Assembly: GCA_013397435.1 (NCBI GenBank)
Contig: VZRG01001340.1
Location: 104,988 to 168,987 of the forward strand
Length of the DNA: 64,000 bases
DNA from: Erythrocercus mccallii
Lineage: Eukaryota; Chordata; Aves; Passeriformes; Dicruridae
Reading direction: 5' to 3'
How positions within the stretch are numbered: position 1 is the first letter of the stretch; each line of letters starts with the position of its first letter. The notes below the pieces were generated by a model. That model saw only the letters and a list, made by a program, of their open reading frames with translations. It was not told the origin of the DNA and ran no database searches. Of this stretch, positions 36,477-48,680 are shown piece after piece. Position numbers and translations under genes: made by a program.

Positions 36477-36533
36477 CCTGTCGTAGTGCATGGTGAGGAG
36501 GACAGGGTCAAAGCTCAAAATCCTCCTCTGCTG
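36477..36533 (-). CDS. Candidate upstream coding exon of C10orf90
   Basis: The minus strand has a cttccccag acceptor ending at 36534 and an AGG|gtgagg donor at 36477/36476. The 57-nt interval encodes QQRRILSFDPVLLTMHYDR, in phase 0 at both ends, so it would also join exon A at 32795 in frame. The peptide has a natural composition, but I cannot match it to a known protein from memory. It is not phase-compatible with the other candidate at 35088-35182 as drawn, so at most one is placed correctly or they belong to different transcripts. Confidence 0.3.
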
Positions 36534-36883
36534 CTGGGGAAGCCTCACGGAAAGGTTATTTTCTGTGAATCAGTGCTGTGGTGAATTACACGTGGGCACC
36601 TTCATGGTGAAGAGCAGCCACATGTGCTCTTACTTATCTTTTAAAACAACTAAATATAGGAAATAACCTGCAGAGAGAGAGAAAAAAAAATTCTTGGATT
36701 GAGTAAGACATTAATAGAAATTTGATAAAAACCCCAATGTAATTAAAGCAACAACTTCCACTAAGTTATCAATATTTTCCTGAAATGCAATAAGAACCCC
36801 CCTGTTGTCTCAGATCAAGGAGGAAACTACAACAGGAGCTCATCAACTTCTGAATGTCAGCAGGTGCACAAGGAAACCCAGAG

Positions 36884-37881
36884 NNNNNNNNNNNNNNNNN
36901 NNNNNNNNNNNNNNNNNNNNNNNNNNNNNNNNNNNNNNNNNNNNNNNNNNNNNNNNNNNNNNNNNNNNNNNNNNNNNNNNNNNNNNNNNNNNNNNNNNNN
37001 NNNNNNNNNNNNNNNNNNNNNNNNNNNNNNNNNNNNNNNNNNNNNNNNNNNNNNNNNNNNNNNNNNNNNNNNNNNNNNNNNNNNNNNNNNNNNNNNNNNN
37101 NNNNNNNNNNNNNNNNNNNNNNNNNNNNNNNNNNNNNNNNNNNNNNNNNNNNNNNNNNNNNNNNNNNNNNNNNNNNNNNNNNNNNNNNNNNNNNNNNNNN
37201 NNNNNNNNNNNNNNNNNNNNNNNNNNNNNNNNNNNNNNNNNNNNNNNNNNNNNNNNNNNNNNNNNNNNNNNNNNNNNNNNNNNNNNNNNNNNNNNNNNNN
37301 NNNNNNNNNNNNNNNNNNNNNNNNNNNNNNNNNNNNNNNNNNNNNNNNNNNNNNNNNNNNNNNNNNNNNNNNNNNNNNNNNNNNNNNNNNNNNNNNNNNN
37401 NNNNNNNNNNNNNNNNNNNNNNNNNNNNNNNNNNNNNNNNNNNNNNNNNNNNNNNNNNNNNNNNNNNNNNNNNNNNNNNNNNNNNNNNNNNNNNNNNNNN
37501 NNNNNNNNNNNNNNNNNNNNNNNNNNNNNNNNNNNNNNNNNNNNNNNNNNNNNNNNNNNNNNNNNNNNNNNNNNNNNNNNNNNNNNNNNNNNNNNNNNNN
37601 NNNNNNNNNNNNNNNNNNNNNNNNNNNNNNNNNNNNNNNNNNNNNNNNNNNNNNNNNNNNNNNNNNNNNNNNNNNNNNNNNNNNNNNNNNNNNNNNNNNN
37701 NNNNNNNNNNNNNNNNNNNNNNNNNNNNNNNNNNNNNNNNNNNNNNNNNNNNNNNNNNNNNNNNNNNNNNNNNNNNNNNNNNNNNNNNNNNNNNNNNNNN
37801 NNNNNNNNNNNNNNNNNNNNNNNNNNNNNNNNNNNNNNNNNNNNNNNNNNNNNNNNNNNNNNNNNNNNNNNNNNNNNNNNN
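36884..37881. other. Assembly gap (998 N)
   Basis: An unbroken run of N. Frames of 340-408 codons across it are artefacts of translating N. An upstream C10orf90 exon or promoter could be hidden here. Confidence 1.
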
Positions 37882-38364
37882 CTTAAAAATGGGAGATGCC
37901 ATGAGGAGCAGAGGAACAACTGCTGGCACATGACCTCTGTCCTGCGACACCTTCACTCTCTTTAATTTTTCTCCTCTCACAAAGCTCCTTGGCAAGGCAT
38001 CTGCACATCCGGCTGCAGCCCAGGGTTTTCCTAAAGCCGGAGTGCAGCTGGAAGTGATTTCCCCCCTCTTGAGAGCCTGGATCCCACCTCGAGCCAGCTG
38101 GCATCAGCCACAGAGAATGGCCCAGAGAAGATGCGCTTGTAAATCAGCTGCTGGAGCCCAGAGCGATGGCAAAGGTGAGGCTGCTGCCCAGGGATCGTGG
38201 CCTGGGAAGGTTTGGCAGGCCCAGGACAGCCCCACACGGAGCCAGCTCAGGTTTTGTGCAAAACTTGGGGCTCACTTTGTAAAAACCATGGCAAGTGCTG
38301 GGTTCCCAGCGGTTCAGCTCTTTGCCAAGCTGGGGGACACTCGATAAACCAGCTCTGAGAAGGA

Positions 38365-38860
38365 CATTGTGGGGATGGAGCGTGTCCAGGGAAGGGGACA
38401 GAGCTGGGAAGAGGCTGGAGAATTCCTGAGAGAGCTGGGAAGGGGCTGAAGAATTCCAGAGGGAGCTGGGAAGAGGATGAAGAATTCCAGAGGGAGCTGG
38501 GAAGGGGCTCAGGCTGGAGCAAAGGAGGCTCAGGGGGCCCTTGTGGCTCTGCACAACTCCCTGCCAGGAGGGGACAGCCGGGGGGGTCGGGCTCTGCTCC
38601 CAGGGAACAGGGACAGGAGCAGAGGGAACGGCCTCAGGCTGGGCCAGGGTGGATATTGGGAAAATTCCTTCACCAGAAGGATTTTCAAGAATTGGAGCAG
38701 GCTGCCTGGGGGAGCAGCAGCATCACCCCCCTGGAAGCATTCAGAAATCCTGCGGATGTGGCACCTGGGGTTGAGGGTTAGGGGTGACCTTGGCAGTGCA
38801 GGGGGAATGTTTGGACTCGATGATCTTAGAGAGCTTTTCCAACTTCAAGCATTCTATGAT
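38365..38860 (+). mobile_element. CR1 LINE 3' fragment with internal repeat
   Basis: Runs from ggatggagcgtgtccaggg to ttccaacttcaagcattctatgattg, giving the complete 3' region. It includes aactccctgccaggaggggac, ggatattgggaaaattccttcacc and tttggactcgatgatcttag. At 38400-38510 a unit of about 34 bp (gaattccagagggagctggg core) is repeated three to four times. Confidence 0.92.
38400..38515 (+). repeat. Short tandem repeat within CR1, about 34-bp unit
   Basis: Three to four imperfect copies of gctgaagaattccagagggagctgggaaggg-like units. Some units vary in length by a few bases. Expansion within the CR1 copy is likely. Confidence 0.8.
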
Positions 38861-39988
38861 TGACACCCAGAGTGACACCAGGCAGAGCTGGAATGACTTT
38901 AGACCTCTGGCCCTGGCCTCATCCCCAGTTTTTGTCAGGAAAGTTGCATATTTTAGTCACTTACTGTTCACACGCTGACAAATCTCAAATGTGTGTCAGC
39001 ACTTCTGGTCTCCCTTGTTCTGCTCCAAGCCCTGCTTGCTCTGCACTGACCACGTCCCCTGTCCCCTCTGAGCCACCGGCATCACCTCACACTGAACTCC
39101 TCTGGAGCCTCCAGTGCTTCCCTGAAAACACCAGCAAACAGCACTGCAGAACACACACATTGCTATGGAAAGAGGAAAATTTCTCCCCTTTACAAAATAA
39201 TTATCTTTTTTGTTGGTCTTAGCTCAACATCCATGAGACTGGTGAGGGGAGTTGGGCTCCCACCCATGTCCATGGCAGCAGGATCCCTACAGCACTCCAA
39301 AATTCCCAAAAAATCCCTCGAGTTCCCCACGTAGTACGTGGGAGCTAAAGGACAGGGATGACTTAGCTGCAGGGTCAGGTATCAGAGCAATCACACTGCT
39401 AACACAGTGTCTCACTTTAACATTCTTTTTAAGGCCTTTTCTTCCTTCTGTGTATTATTCTTACTGGAGGAAGTAATTTATACTCGACTCTGTTTAAAAC
39501 ATTAGAACTGTTTCGATTTCCTTGTGGCTTTTTTAAATTCAAATACCTGCAGAAGCCTCGAGGAAAAAGAAATGTCATCATTAAAGATTCCTGCTCAGTA
39601 AGGGCTGGGAGAGATCATCGTTTGCTCCTTCAGATCTGAGGTGAGTCATCCAAAAAAAACCCATCCGGACATTATGGATACATGGGAGATGAAAGCCAAG
39701 CTGGAATCAACACCGGAACCAAGCCCATGTCTTCTGGTCTTCTTCATGTGTCATAAAGAAAGGATAGCATAAAACTGCAGAGCCTGGTGTCATCCAAAAT
39801 AAAACTGAGCAGCAGAGCTCAAGTTCACATTCCTGGGATGAAAAGTAGAGACATGAATGCTGAAAATTCCGCCTTTCATCAGAGTCCTCACTGATGTCAA
39901 ATGGATTTATAGGGAATTTACCAAAAAAATGTTGTGTTTGGTTGCTCGTGGAGAGAGTGCTGCATCTCCAGAAAGCCTTGGCACAGGC
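38861..39988. other. Intergenic stretch, no gene seen
   Basis: No coding or repeat signature recognised. Confidence 0.45.
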
Positions 39989-40117
39989 ACATGGAATGGT
40001 TTGGGTTGGAAGGGACCTTAAGATCATGAGCAGGGACACCTTCCATGATCCCAGGGTGCTCCAAGCCCTGTCCAGCCTGGCCTTGGACACTTCCAGGGAT
40101 CCAGGGGCAGCCACAGC
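39989..40117 (-). mobile_element. CR1 LINE 3' fragment
   Basis: Starts acatggaatggtttgggttgg and includes ccaagccctgtccagcctgg and gggatccaggggcagccac. The 239-codon plus-strand frame at 39894-40613 passes through it and is not a gene. Confidence 0.88.
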
Positions 40118-43100
40118 TGCTCTCATTGTCCTGCACGGACATTCTCCTGAGCCTCCAGAAATGATATTAAACTCAAGAAAGAGGGGAGGGGTTACACTAA
40201 TAATCCCTGCAGGATTTGACATTTGGCAACCTCGGTGTAAGGCCGGGCAGGAATTTTCACCGGGATGCTTAAGGAGAACAGGGTGCCATCCTGAGAGCTC
40301 AGACACACCTAAATCCCACACGGGATGTGCTCATCACGAGAGGGTGACAGAGGGACAGTCCCTCAGCCCTCTCAGAGCATCTTTGCTGAACTTACAAAAG
40401 TCACCTTCACATCCTGACAACAGGGCTCAAACAGCAATGTGGGCTCAAAGCAGGGGAAAGCAGCTCCAGCTCTTTCCTTGTCGTGAAAAAAAAAGCCAAA
40501 CCAACACAAACAAGCACTTTGCCACAAAAGAAAGCACTTCAACACAGTGGCACAAAATGATGGTGTTTAAAGGCAGCTTTGTGGGGAAGGCTTTCAAATC
40601 AGAGCGAGCCTAACAGCCTGAAATCATTTCAGCCTGAACAGGATTCATTGTGTAAACAAAATAGAAAAGTTTGGGGGTTGTTGGATTTTTTTTTTTTTTC
40701 AAGATGTCAGGACGGATTTTCTTCTGTGTCAAGTGAGATTTGATAAGTGAATTATCTCTCCCTGCTTGCACACCTTGAAGCTGTGCTGGCTGCCTGCAGA
40801 GATGATTACAGGATCCACCAAGGAAGGGACAAATGAGTCCTGGTCTGCTATCAAAAAGCCACAAGTCATAAATGTCTCATTATCTGTGCCATTAGAAGCA
40901 AGGTGCTCATCAGGGGGCTAGAAAGAGCACAGGAATTAGATCTTCAAACCTATGCATAAGTGAAAAAAAATGGTGTTTTCATGATGCATTTCTGTTGTTC
41001 TTTATCTCCAATTAATAATATAAAGAGAGGGATCACCCCCGGTATATCCATCACACAGACAAAATAAAGAAAATTCCTCACTTTCTCCCTTTTCCCTTTC
41101 TCCTCCAAGTTTGCTTTCTTTTTTCCCTTTTTTTTTATTTCAGTGATGTTGGGCAATCCAATATTATCACTACATCTCACCATGATTTTGGGACACAGAT
41201 ACATTTCTATAGCTCGGACACATTTTTCTAAGAGGATTTGGCAAAACAGTGAGAGACTGTGCATGAACAACCAAAAAAAAAACCCAAATTCTCCTCTGAG
41301 AAAAGGAATCCTCTTTAGAAAATCCTAGGAAATTCTGATTCCTGTATGAGGTGCCCTCTGCTCACCCCAAGGGAGGCGACACCTTTGGTTTTGTGCCAAA
41401 ATTCCTGTTTGGTGACCATTTTATTCTTTTGGGAAACTGCTGATAGTTCTTTAAGCAAACCCTTCAGTGGGGTCAGAGATCCCTGGGAGGGGTTTTGCCC
41501 TGGGGATGAGGTTTGGGATCATGCGGGAACGGGAAGATCAGTGGGAATCAGCTGGAGATGAAAGGTTGGAAGGCTCTGGAAGTGTCACTGGCCTGGCAGG
41601 GGAGGCAGGAGAGGGGAAAATCCAAAAGCAAGGCACTCACTGGAGGCTGTTTTATATAAGAAATCTGTAGCACTGACTTTTGGGCTAGACCAACCTGAAT
41701 AAATATATTTAATATTTCAGTATAAACATTGGATGTGCCAGAAGTTTGCACAGAAAATAAAGTAACCAGGAGACAGAGACCAAGAAAGGAAGCGAGTCCA
41801 GGCAACATCGGCACCTAAATTTTTCAGATTTTAGGGAATTCTGCAGACTATTCCTGGTTCAGAACCTTGCACTGAGACTCTTTAGTACCTGGTGCCACAT
41901 TATGTGGTTTATTGACTGTTGAGCACCCAATATCCTCTAAAAATAAAGATGTAATTAACAGAAACCTTCCATAAAGAGCTGATGGAAGGTTTCCTTCACC
42001 CCTCTCAGAGTCCCCTTCCCAACCTGGCATTAAAACAACCCCATTTTAGAGACCACATCCATTCCTAGAATGCCTGAGACAGCCAGAAAATTCTTAAGTG
42101 ACTGTAAACATGACAAATACAATGCATAAGCAAACAAAGGCAAAGCAGTTTTGCAGCCAAAAAAATTTCTATTTATGAAGAGTGATTTTAGTGTTATTAT
42201 GAGTATTTATGTAAAGGTCATAACACGCACAGAATTTGATGGCACAAACGAATTCTGTAAATAAAAATTCCACCCATGTTGCTCAGAACTGGTAGCAATT
42301 ACAAAATGTACACATTTGCCCAGAGCTGCTTGTGCATAATAAGAGCTCGAGGTTTTTGTGTGGCCTCCCAATTCAATATTTCTTATATTTACCTGCTTTT
42401 GAAAGAGAGGAAACTCAGAGAGGACAAGTGCACTGCCTGTTATGCATTTCATGACTCAATATATATCCTGCTGCAGGGATTTTTTTGAAGTGCTTTGGCT
42501 TAACAATGGTATTTATTGATTTTTTTTCCCCCCTTTTAATACTCTTGATACATTGGCGACTCCAGAAAATGATGTGTGCCGTGGGTACAGATGTTTTAGT
42601 GGAGGTATCAAAGGAGCGATTCCAGCCCACATCTCCATCACTCCCATTTTGTTTCCAAAACAAAGAAATGGGATGTTCAGGAGCCAAATTTGACACTGAA
42701 CGATTTGTACAACAAAACGAAACTTGCTGGAGCTCCAGCCATGCCAGATTGAATACAGACTTTTCATGTTACTTTTGTACAATAGAAGCGTTCATTTTTT
42801 GTGTAATACTTGGGATTATTCCTTCTTTCTGGGAAGGAAATCACATTAACTGCTGTGATTACAGCCATCACAAGCTGCTTGATAATAGGGGATGCAGGAG
42901 GCTAAAACCAAGACAAAAAAAAAATCAGCTTTCACAGAATAAAAACACAATAGCCAAGATTTAAATAACTATGAGGCCTCAGAAGTTCAGTTTCTAAGTT
43001 GCTGGTGTGATCACGAATAGTTTTGTTTTGCATAATTTAAGAATATTTTGCAGCTCCCTCTAATTTATTTTACTTGCCATGGACTTGCCCCTATTCTAAA

Positions 43101-44663
43101 TCTAACAGCTGAATTTTGCAGTTATTCCACCACATAAAACTTTTCAGTTGGTGAATTATTACCCGAATTTGCCTTTGGAAGGGAAAGCAGAAACCCAAAT
43201 CTCTATTCATAACGTGCTTTTACCACACACCTCTGCTTTGTTCATTCTTGAAATTACCTTTTCTTGGATCCCATTGCAACAGGTGGAGGAACACAGATAG
43301 AGATTAAATAATAGAGATTAAACCAAAAGTGTTGTCATATGACCATAAAACAGGGCATGGAGGCTGTTGGTTTTATCACCACATTCAGCAGAAGACAATT
43401 GGCCATTGCCTTTTTTCTTTTCTTTTTTAATTACTCAGGGTTGCAGCTGTGAAATGGTGCAGAAAAGTCTGGAATCGAGGGTTAAATGTGAAAGCCCTCA
43501 AACCTGTAACCCCTGGCAGCTTTTTTGGGATGAAATGTGGAGTTGCCTCCAGCTCTCTTTTGGCTGTGGATGTCACCTGGGTGGGAAGGAGCAGGGCTGG
43601 GGCTGTCAGTGCCCAGCCCAGGCAGCCCTGGCTGCTTTTCCAAGAAGGAATCAGCTGCTGCCTAGCAACCACCCAAACCTGGTGGCCGTTTGTGTATTCC
43701 AGTTCCTGTGCAAAACTCAGCTCGGATCCCAAATTATTGCATTCAACAATAATTGCATTCAACATCAGAGCTGCAGCAGATGGACAAGAAAGCGCATTTT
43801 CCTTTAATTCCTTGTTCTCCAAGGTTGTGTTTGTAAAATACACACACATCCCCCCAAAAAAATTCAGTGCCAGGCCAATCAGAAAAATATTTCAATATGT
43901 GAATGGTTATTTTTCATAATAGCTGTCCTTTAAGAGCTACTTCCATGAATAAAGTCATTCATATACCTTTACATTTTAATGAGGATGTCACTAAGAGTGA
44001 TATAGGAACACACTTAAAGGGCTGCATTCTCTTGGACACAACACAAATTTCTCTGCAAAAAAGTTGTCCCTGTGGTTTAGAAGTCTTGATTTTTTCCCTA
44101 ATTATTGTTAACTGCATGTGAAACGAGTAAGGAGAAAAAATACCCCAAAAAACCAAAAAACACCAACAGCCCTTTTGCATTGTACCTTCTACATGGATCA
44201 CATTCTTAGCCTGATGTCCAAAAGGAATTTGATTTCTGCCCTATCCTTGTTATGCCCAACCTGGGCCTTTTGAGGTTGTGGCCTCTTTCAAACAACTTGA
44301 CAGAAGGGTCGATAGCTGATCTCCCAACAAGCTGAGCACAAAAATCAATGGATTTGTGGGAATGAGAGGCTGCCACAGACAGAAGTTCACCAGGTCATCC
44401 TTGTTTGATCTAAGGACACATTTCCCAATCAGGAAGGACACATCCCTTGTCATGAGAGCAGGGAGGAGGCACGGGGCAGATGGAAGAGGGGAAGGGAAAG
44501 GAGATGTGGGGAGGAGTGAGGAACAATATTTGGGTCTGGGCTCATGGGTTCTGTCAGCTCTCATGGAATGGCCTCTTTTTGTCAGCCTGGATTTACCATT
44601 TCATGTTCTTGTGTTCATTCTCTAAAAAAAAATATGGAAATCTCATGGTAAGATTATGGAAAT
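40118..44663. other. Intergenic stretch, no gene seen
   Basis: AT-rich with short homopolymer runs. Chance frames of up to 159 codons (42485-42964) lack any recognisable domain. Confidence 0.45.
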
Positions 44664-45059
44664 TGAGGGGCTCAGATGATGCCTTGGGAAGGCTGAGCTG
44701 GAACAGAGACAGGACAGAGCTGGAGAATAAAGCAGAGATTTATTGAAAGGCCTCCAGGGTACACCTTGGGCAGGACAAGAGCCTGGCCAGGGCTGCACCC
44801 AAGGTGGACCCAAAATGGTCACAAAATGGACAACTGGTCACGAGGTCTCACACTTTGATCAGTTTTGGTCTATTTGCATCTTGGGGTTTAATTGTCCAAT
44901 CCCAGCTCCAGGCTGTGAGGTCCCATCCTCCTTGTTTTTTCTCTTCAGCCACCCTTGTTTGTGCTTTTGGGCCTGAAAACTTGTAAGACTTGTCTTTGGT
45001 CTTCAGCAGGAAAAGGATTTGTGTCCCTGCACCCCTAGGCAGCACAGAATCTGAAAACA
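44664..45059 (-). mobile_element. Passerine ERV LTR (solo)
   Basis: On the minus strand it begins TGTTTTCAGATTCTGTGC and ends AGCCCCTCA. The polyadenylation region ttcaataaatctctgctttattct (44744-44721) is typical of songbird retroviral LTRs. No primer-binding site or internal genes adjoin it. The ends are inferred from TG/CA. A GAAA tetranucleotide flanks both sides if the borders are shifted by one base, so a 4-bp target duplication is possible but unproven. Confidence 0.75.
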
Positions 45060-47836
45060 TGAAAGCTCAAACTTAAGGAATCACAAAGAAAATCTAAGAA
45101 TGCCACAGCTGCTTGACCCTGGCAGTGGGGTAACTTAGACATAACCATGTGCAACATCTGTCCTGTTTGAAGTCACAGAGCAAAGCACTGCTGGAGCAGT
45201 CACCCTCCTAAATGTGACAGACTCAGCACCAGATTCCCAGATTTTACTGCAGAGAATGCTTGGAATAATGCCATGTGAAGTGATAACTGAGCAGCTCAGA
45301 ACAACCAAATGCTGAAACAATTCTCTCTGCAAGGCAAATGAGGTGGCTGGGGATGGTTGCCACCAGCACCACTTTGTTTGTCCTGCAGTTGTTCCTTTCC
45401 ACGACAATCTCTGATCCAGAGCCAAGGCACAAACCATTAAATAACTCAGCTGCACTCTTCCCCCAGCCAAATCCTGGCCCTTCCACATCCAGCCTTTGCA
45501 CTGGGTGCTTTGGGGTGGGAATTGATCCCAGCTGTCTCTTCAGAGCCACCAGTTCCAGGGCACAGACTTTGCTGAACGTGCTTTCAGAAACCTCTTTGAT
45601 CGCTATTGACGTTCCCTGTTCCATCAGCTGCCATCAAACCCTGGGAATGACCTGCAGGACGTGGCTGAGCCTTTTGAGGCTCAACAAGGAGCACTCTGAG
45701 CTCCCAACCCTGTGCTGGTGACAGCCAGGCTCAGGTGGGACGTGACCAGGTCAGGTTCTGCCCAAAGCCAAGGGCAGCAAAGCTCGGGTGGAATGTTCAG
45801 GTCCTTTGGGAAAGCTGCAGCTGGAGATGTGGATATGAAAGTGTGCAGCCAATCCACATGGCTGCAGCCCTCGGGCAAACTGAGTGCACCCTTTCCCCTC
45901 CTTTCTGCACCCATATCTTCTTTTCATCTCAATTTTCTTGGACCAATAAGCTCAGGTAGATATCTCTATTGGATTGGTTCCAGTTGCTTTGGTTAATTTG
46001 CAACGTTAGTTTGATGGGTTTTTTGGTTTGTGTGGTTTTTGGGGTTTTTTTAAGGGTGAGATGTAATTTTGCCTATTTCGTTTGCTTTTTTTTTGGTTTG
46101 TAATGGACCTTTTTTTTTACGTTCCCTCCAAAAAGGTGCCTTGGTGGCTCTTATATCCAAAAGGAAAGTGGAGAAAAGCTTGGTCTTTGCTAGGACAAAT
46201 AAAAGCGTGTGCTGGGAGGACTCCAGCAGCTGTCTCACCCCGAGGAAGAAAACAGGCCAGTTTTATTGCAAACCCTGCACCACGGAGCTCGGTGATCCTG
46301 AATTTTCTCTCCCCAAACACACCCACGCAATCTGGATGGTGGGAATGCTAAACAGATGTGGACACACAGGGATTAAATCTAGAGAGCACTGCATTATTCA
46401 AGAGATTTGAGGCAAAAAGGTCAATATTTACAACAGGAGTATTTACTGTACATTAAATCCAACCAACAGCAGCCAACAGGAGAGACAAACGCTGCAGGGA
46501 TACTTGCAAGGGCAATGGGTTAAAGTTTTGTCCTCTTTAAACAGATTAAAACCCAGGCTTTTAAATTTTTTTCCCCTTTTAAAGAGCAAAAAAAATTTCA
46601 AATGCACTCAGAAGTGCGTGCACTTTTTGGTGCTTAGTGGGATAAAGGTCATGTATGATGTAAAAAAGTTTTTAAAGTCCCCCAAATTACAGCAAGTCAC
46701 TCATTATTATAAATAAAAAGGCAAAAATATTTCTCACAACCTAAACTGAAAGCGTGATTTTGGAGGATGTATCTGGTCTATGTCATATTGATTTAAAACC
46801 ATCTTATTACTCTAAATGCAGCACCGCCTTGGAAGAATGTGGGGATTAACACATTGGCCAGAAATTTAATGCTGATAGGTGTATAAATGTAGATTTATAT
46901 ACTTAATTCAACAGTTAAGGAAAGTTTATTAACTCAAAATTAGGTGGATTTCTCTAATTTATAACGGTCTTTTTGTATTTAAATAAAACATTGAAATGAG
47001 CACAAGATGTTTCTGTACCTTGGGTGCACATTGGTGTTTCTGGCTGTGTAATGTGATCATATTAGGATTTTCCCGGGATTTCCAAGGTTGAGAGTGTAGG
47101 GTTTTTATTGGGTTTTGGGGGTTTTTTTGGTGTTTTGGGAATATTTTCCCCCAGAGAGCAATTCCAGTTTAGTTCCGTGTTGCCTTTTAAAAAGCGGCAG
47201 CTAAATCAAGGTGTTATTGATTTCCTTGCAAATGGACAACTAAAAGTTCCACCAGCTCCCAGCCTCATTCTTCCCAAACTTCTCCTTTCCTAGCAAAGCT
47301 TCCAGGTCGTGATTATCCATTAGCAGAGCTGGATTAAAATCTGGTAAATGCTCAACCCAAATTATTCTAACTTCACTCTCAGATTCCTGGAAAAACTCCT
47401 CTTTTTGGAACACAACTCCAAGGCTAGGTCAAGACAGCTACAGAAACAAGCAGGGAAAAGGAGCTTGTATGGTGTGAAGTAATGCTGTAATAAAATCCAA
47501 CATTTCCCTGAAGGATGAGTTTGCCATACCTGCACCTACAGCAGGTTATGATAACAGCCTCTGCTTTGTGGGGAGAAATAAACAGCTTTATGTTCCTGAC
47601 CTCCAGCACACACAGCCATGAAATCAGAGTGCAATTGGAGATATTTGCTGCTTTTTAGATATTCATTTCTCTTCCCTGGTGCTGAAAAGGCCTGGCTGAA
47701 GGCAGCTTATACTAGATTAGGCTTCCAACACCTTCATGCATTACAGGCTCCAAAGACATTTCTTTCCCCTGCTCTCAGAAGGTGAAAGTGTTGAGTCATT
47801 TCTTTTAAAGACCTGATGGAAGTTATTGCTCATTAA
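45060..47836. other. Intergenic stretch, no gene seen
   Basis: GC-moderate to 45.95 kb, then T-rich (46000-46120) and AT-rich. No element recognised. Confidence 0.45.
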
Positions 47837-47852
47837 ATGAAAGAGCTGCTGC

Positions 47853-48680
47853 TCCAGGCTGGGCTCAGGGATGCTCTCCCAGGCTGGGCTCAGGGATGGC
47901 TCAGGATTCTGCTCCAGGCTGGGTTCAGGGGGCTCTTCCAGGCTGAGCTCAGGGATGGGCTCAGGGATGCTCTCCCAGGCTGGGTTCAGGGATGGACTCA
48001 GGGATGCTCTCCCAGGCTGGGCTCAGGGATGCTCTCCCAGGCTGGGCTCAGGGATGCTCTCCCAGGCTGGGCTCAGGGATGGTCTCAGGGATGCTCTCCC
48101 AGGCTGGGCTCAGGGATGCTCTCCCAGGCTGGGCTCAGGGATGGACTCAGGGATGCTCTCCCAGGCTGGGCTCAGGGANNNNNNNNNNNNNNNNNNNNNN
48201 NNNNNNNNNNNNNNNNNNNNNNNNNNNNNNNNNNNNNNNNNNNNNNNNNNNNNNNNNNNNNNNNNNNNNNNNNNNNNNNNNNNNNNNNNNNNNNNNNNNN
48301 NNNNNNNNNNNNNNNNNNNNNNNNNNNNNNNNNNNNNNNNNNNNNNNNNNNNNNNNNNNNNNNNNNNNNNNNNNNNNNNNNNNNNNNNNNNNNNNNNNNN
48401 NNNNNNNNNNNNNNNNNNNNNNNNNNNNNNNNNNNNNNNNNNNNNNNNNNNNNNNNNNNNNNNNNNNNNNNNNNNNNNNNNNNNNNNNNNNNNNNNNNNN
48501 NNNNNNNNNNNNNNNNNNNNNNNNNNNNNNNNNNNNNNNNNNNNNNNNNNNNNNNNNNNNNNNNNNNNNNNNNNNNNNNNNNNNNNNNNNNNNNNNNNNN
48601 NNNNNNNNNNNNNNNNNNNCTCAGGGATGCTCTCCCAGGCTGGGCTCAGGGATTCTCTCCCAGGCTGAGCTCAAGGATGC
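47853..48680. repeat. Minisatellite, 25-bp unit, interrupted by an assembly gap
   Basis: The unit caggctgggctcagggatgctctcc is repeated at least a dozen times at 47853-48178 and again at 48620-48680. Some units carry an extra 16 bp (ggactcagggatgctc type), making a 41-bp variant. As 25 is not a multiple of 3, all three plus frames are open (LGSGMLSQAGLRDALPGWAQG), which explains the long overlapping frames here. The true array length is unknown. Confidence 0.95.
48179..48619. other. Assembly gap (441 N) inside the minisatellite
   Basis: Repeat units abut both sides of the N run, so the gap most likely reflects an unresolved array. Confidence 1.

Larger units (their letters stand above)
32838..36883. 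other. Region upstream of exon A
   Basis: Apart from the two candidate exons at 35088-35182 and 36477-36533 and a CR1 tip near 34.0 kb, nothing can be named. No CpG-rich promoter is visible, so the C10orf90 promoter is probably outside this stretch. Confidence 0.45.

Noticed and set aside
36769..37995. Open frames of 340-408 codons on both strands
   Set aside because: They consist almost entirely of untranslated N from the 998-base assembly gap.
39894..40613. 239-codon plus-strand frame
   Set aside because: Its central third is CR1 sequence and the rest has no coding character.
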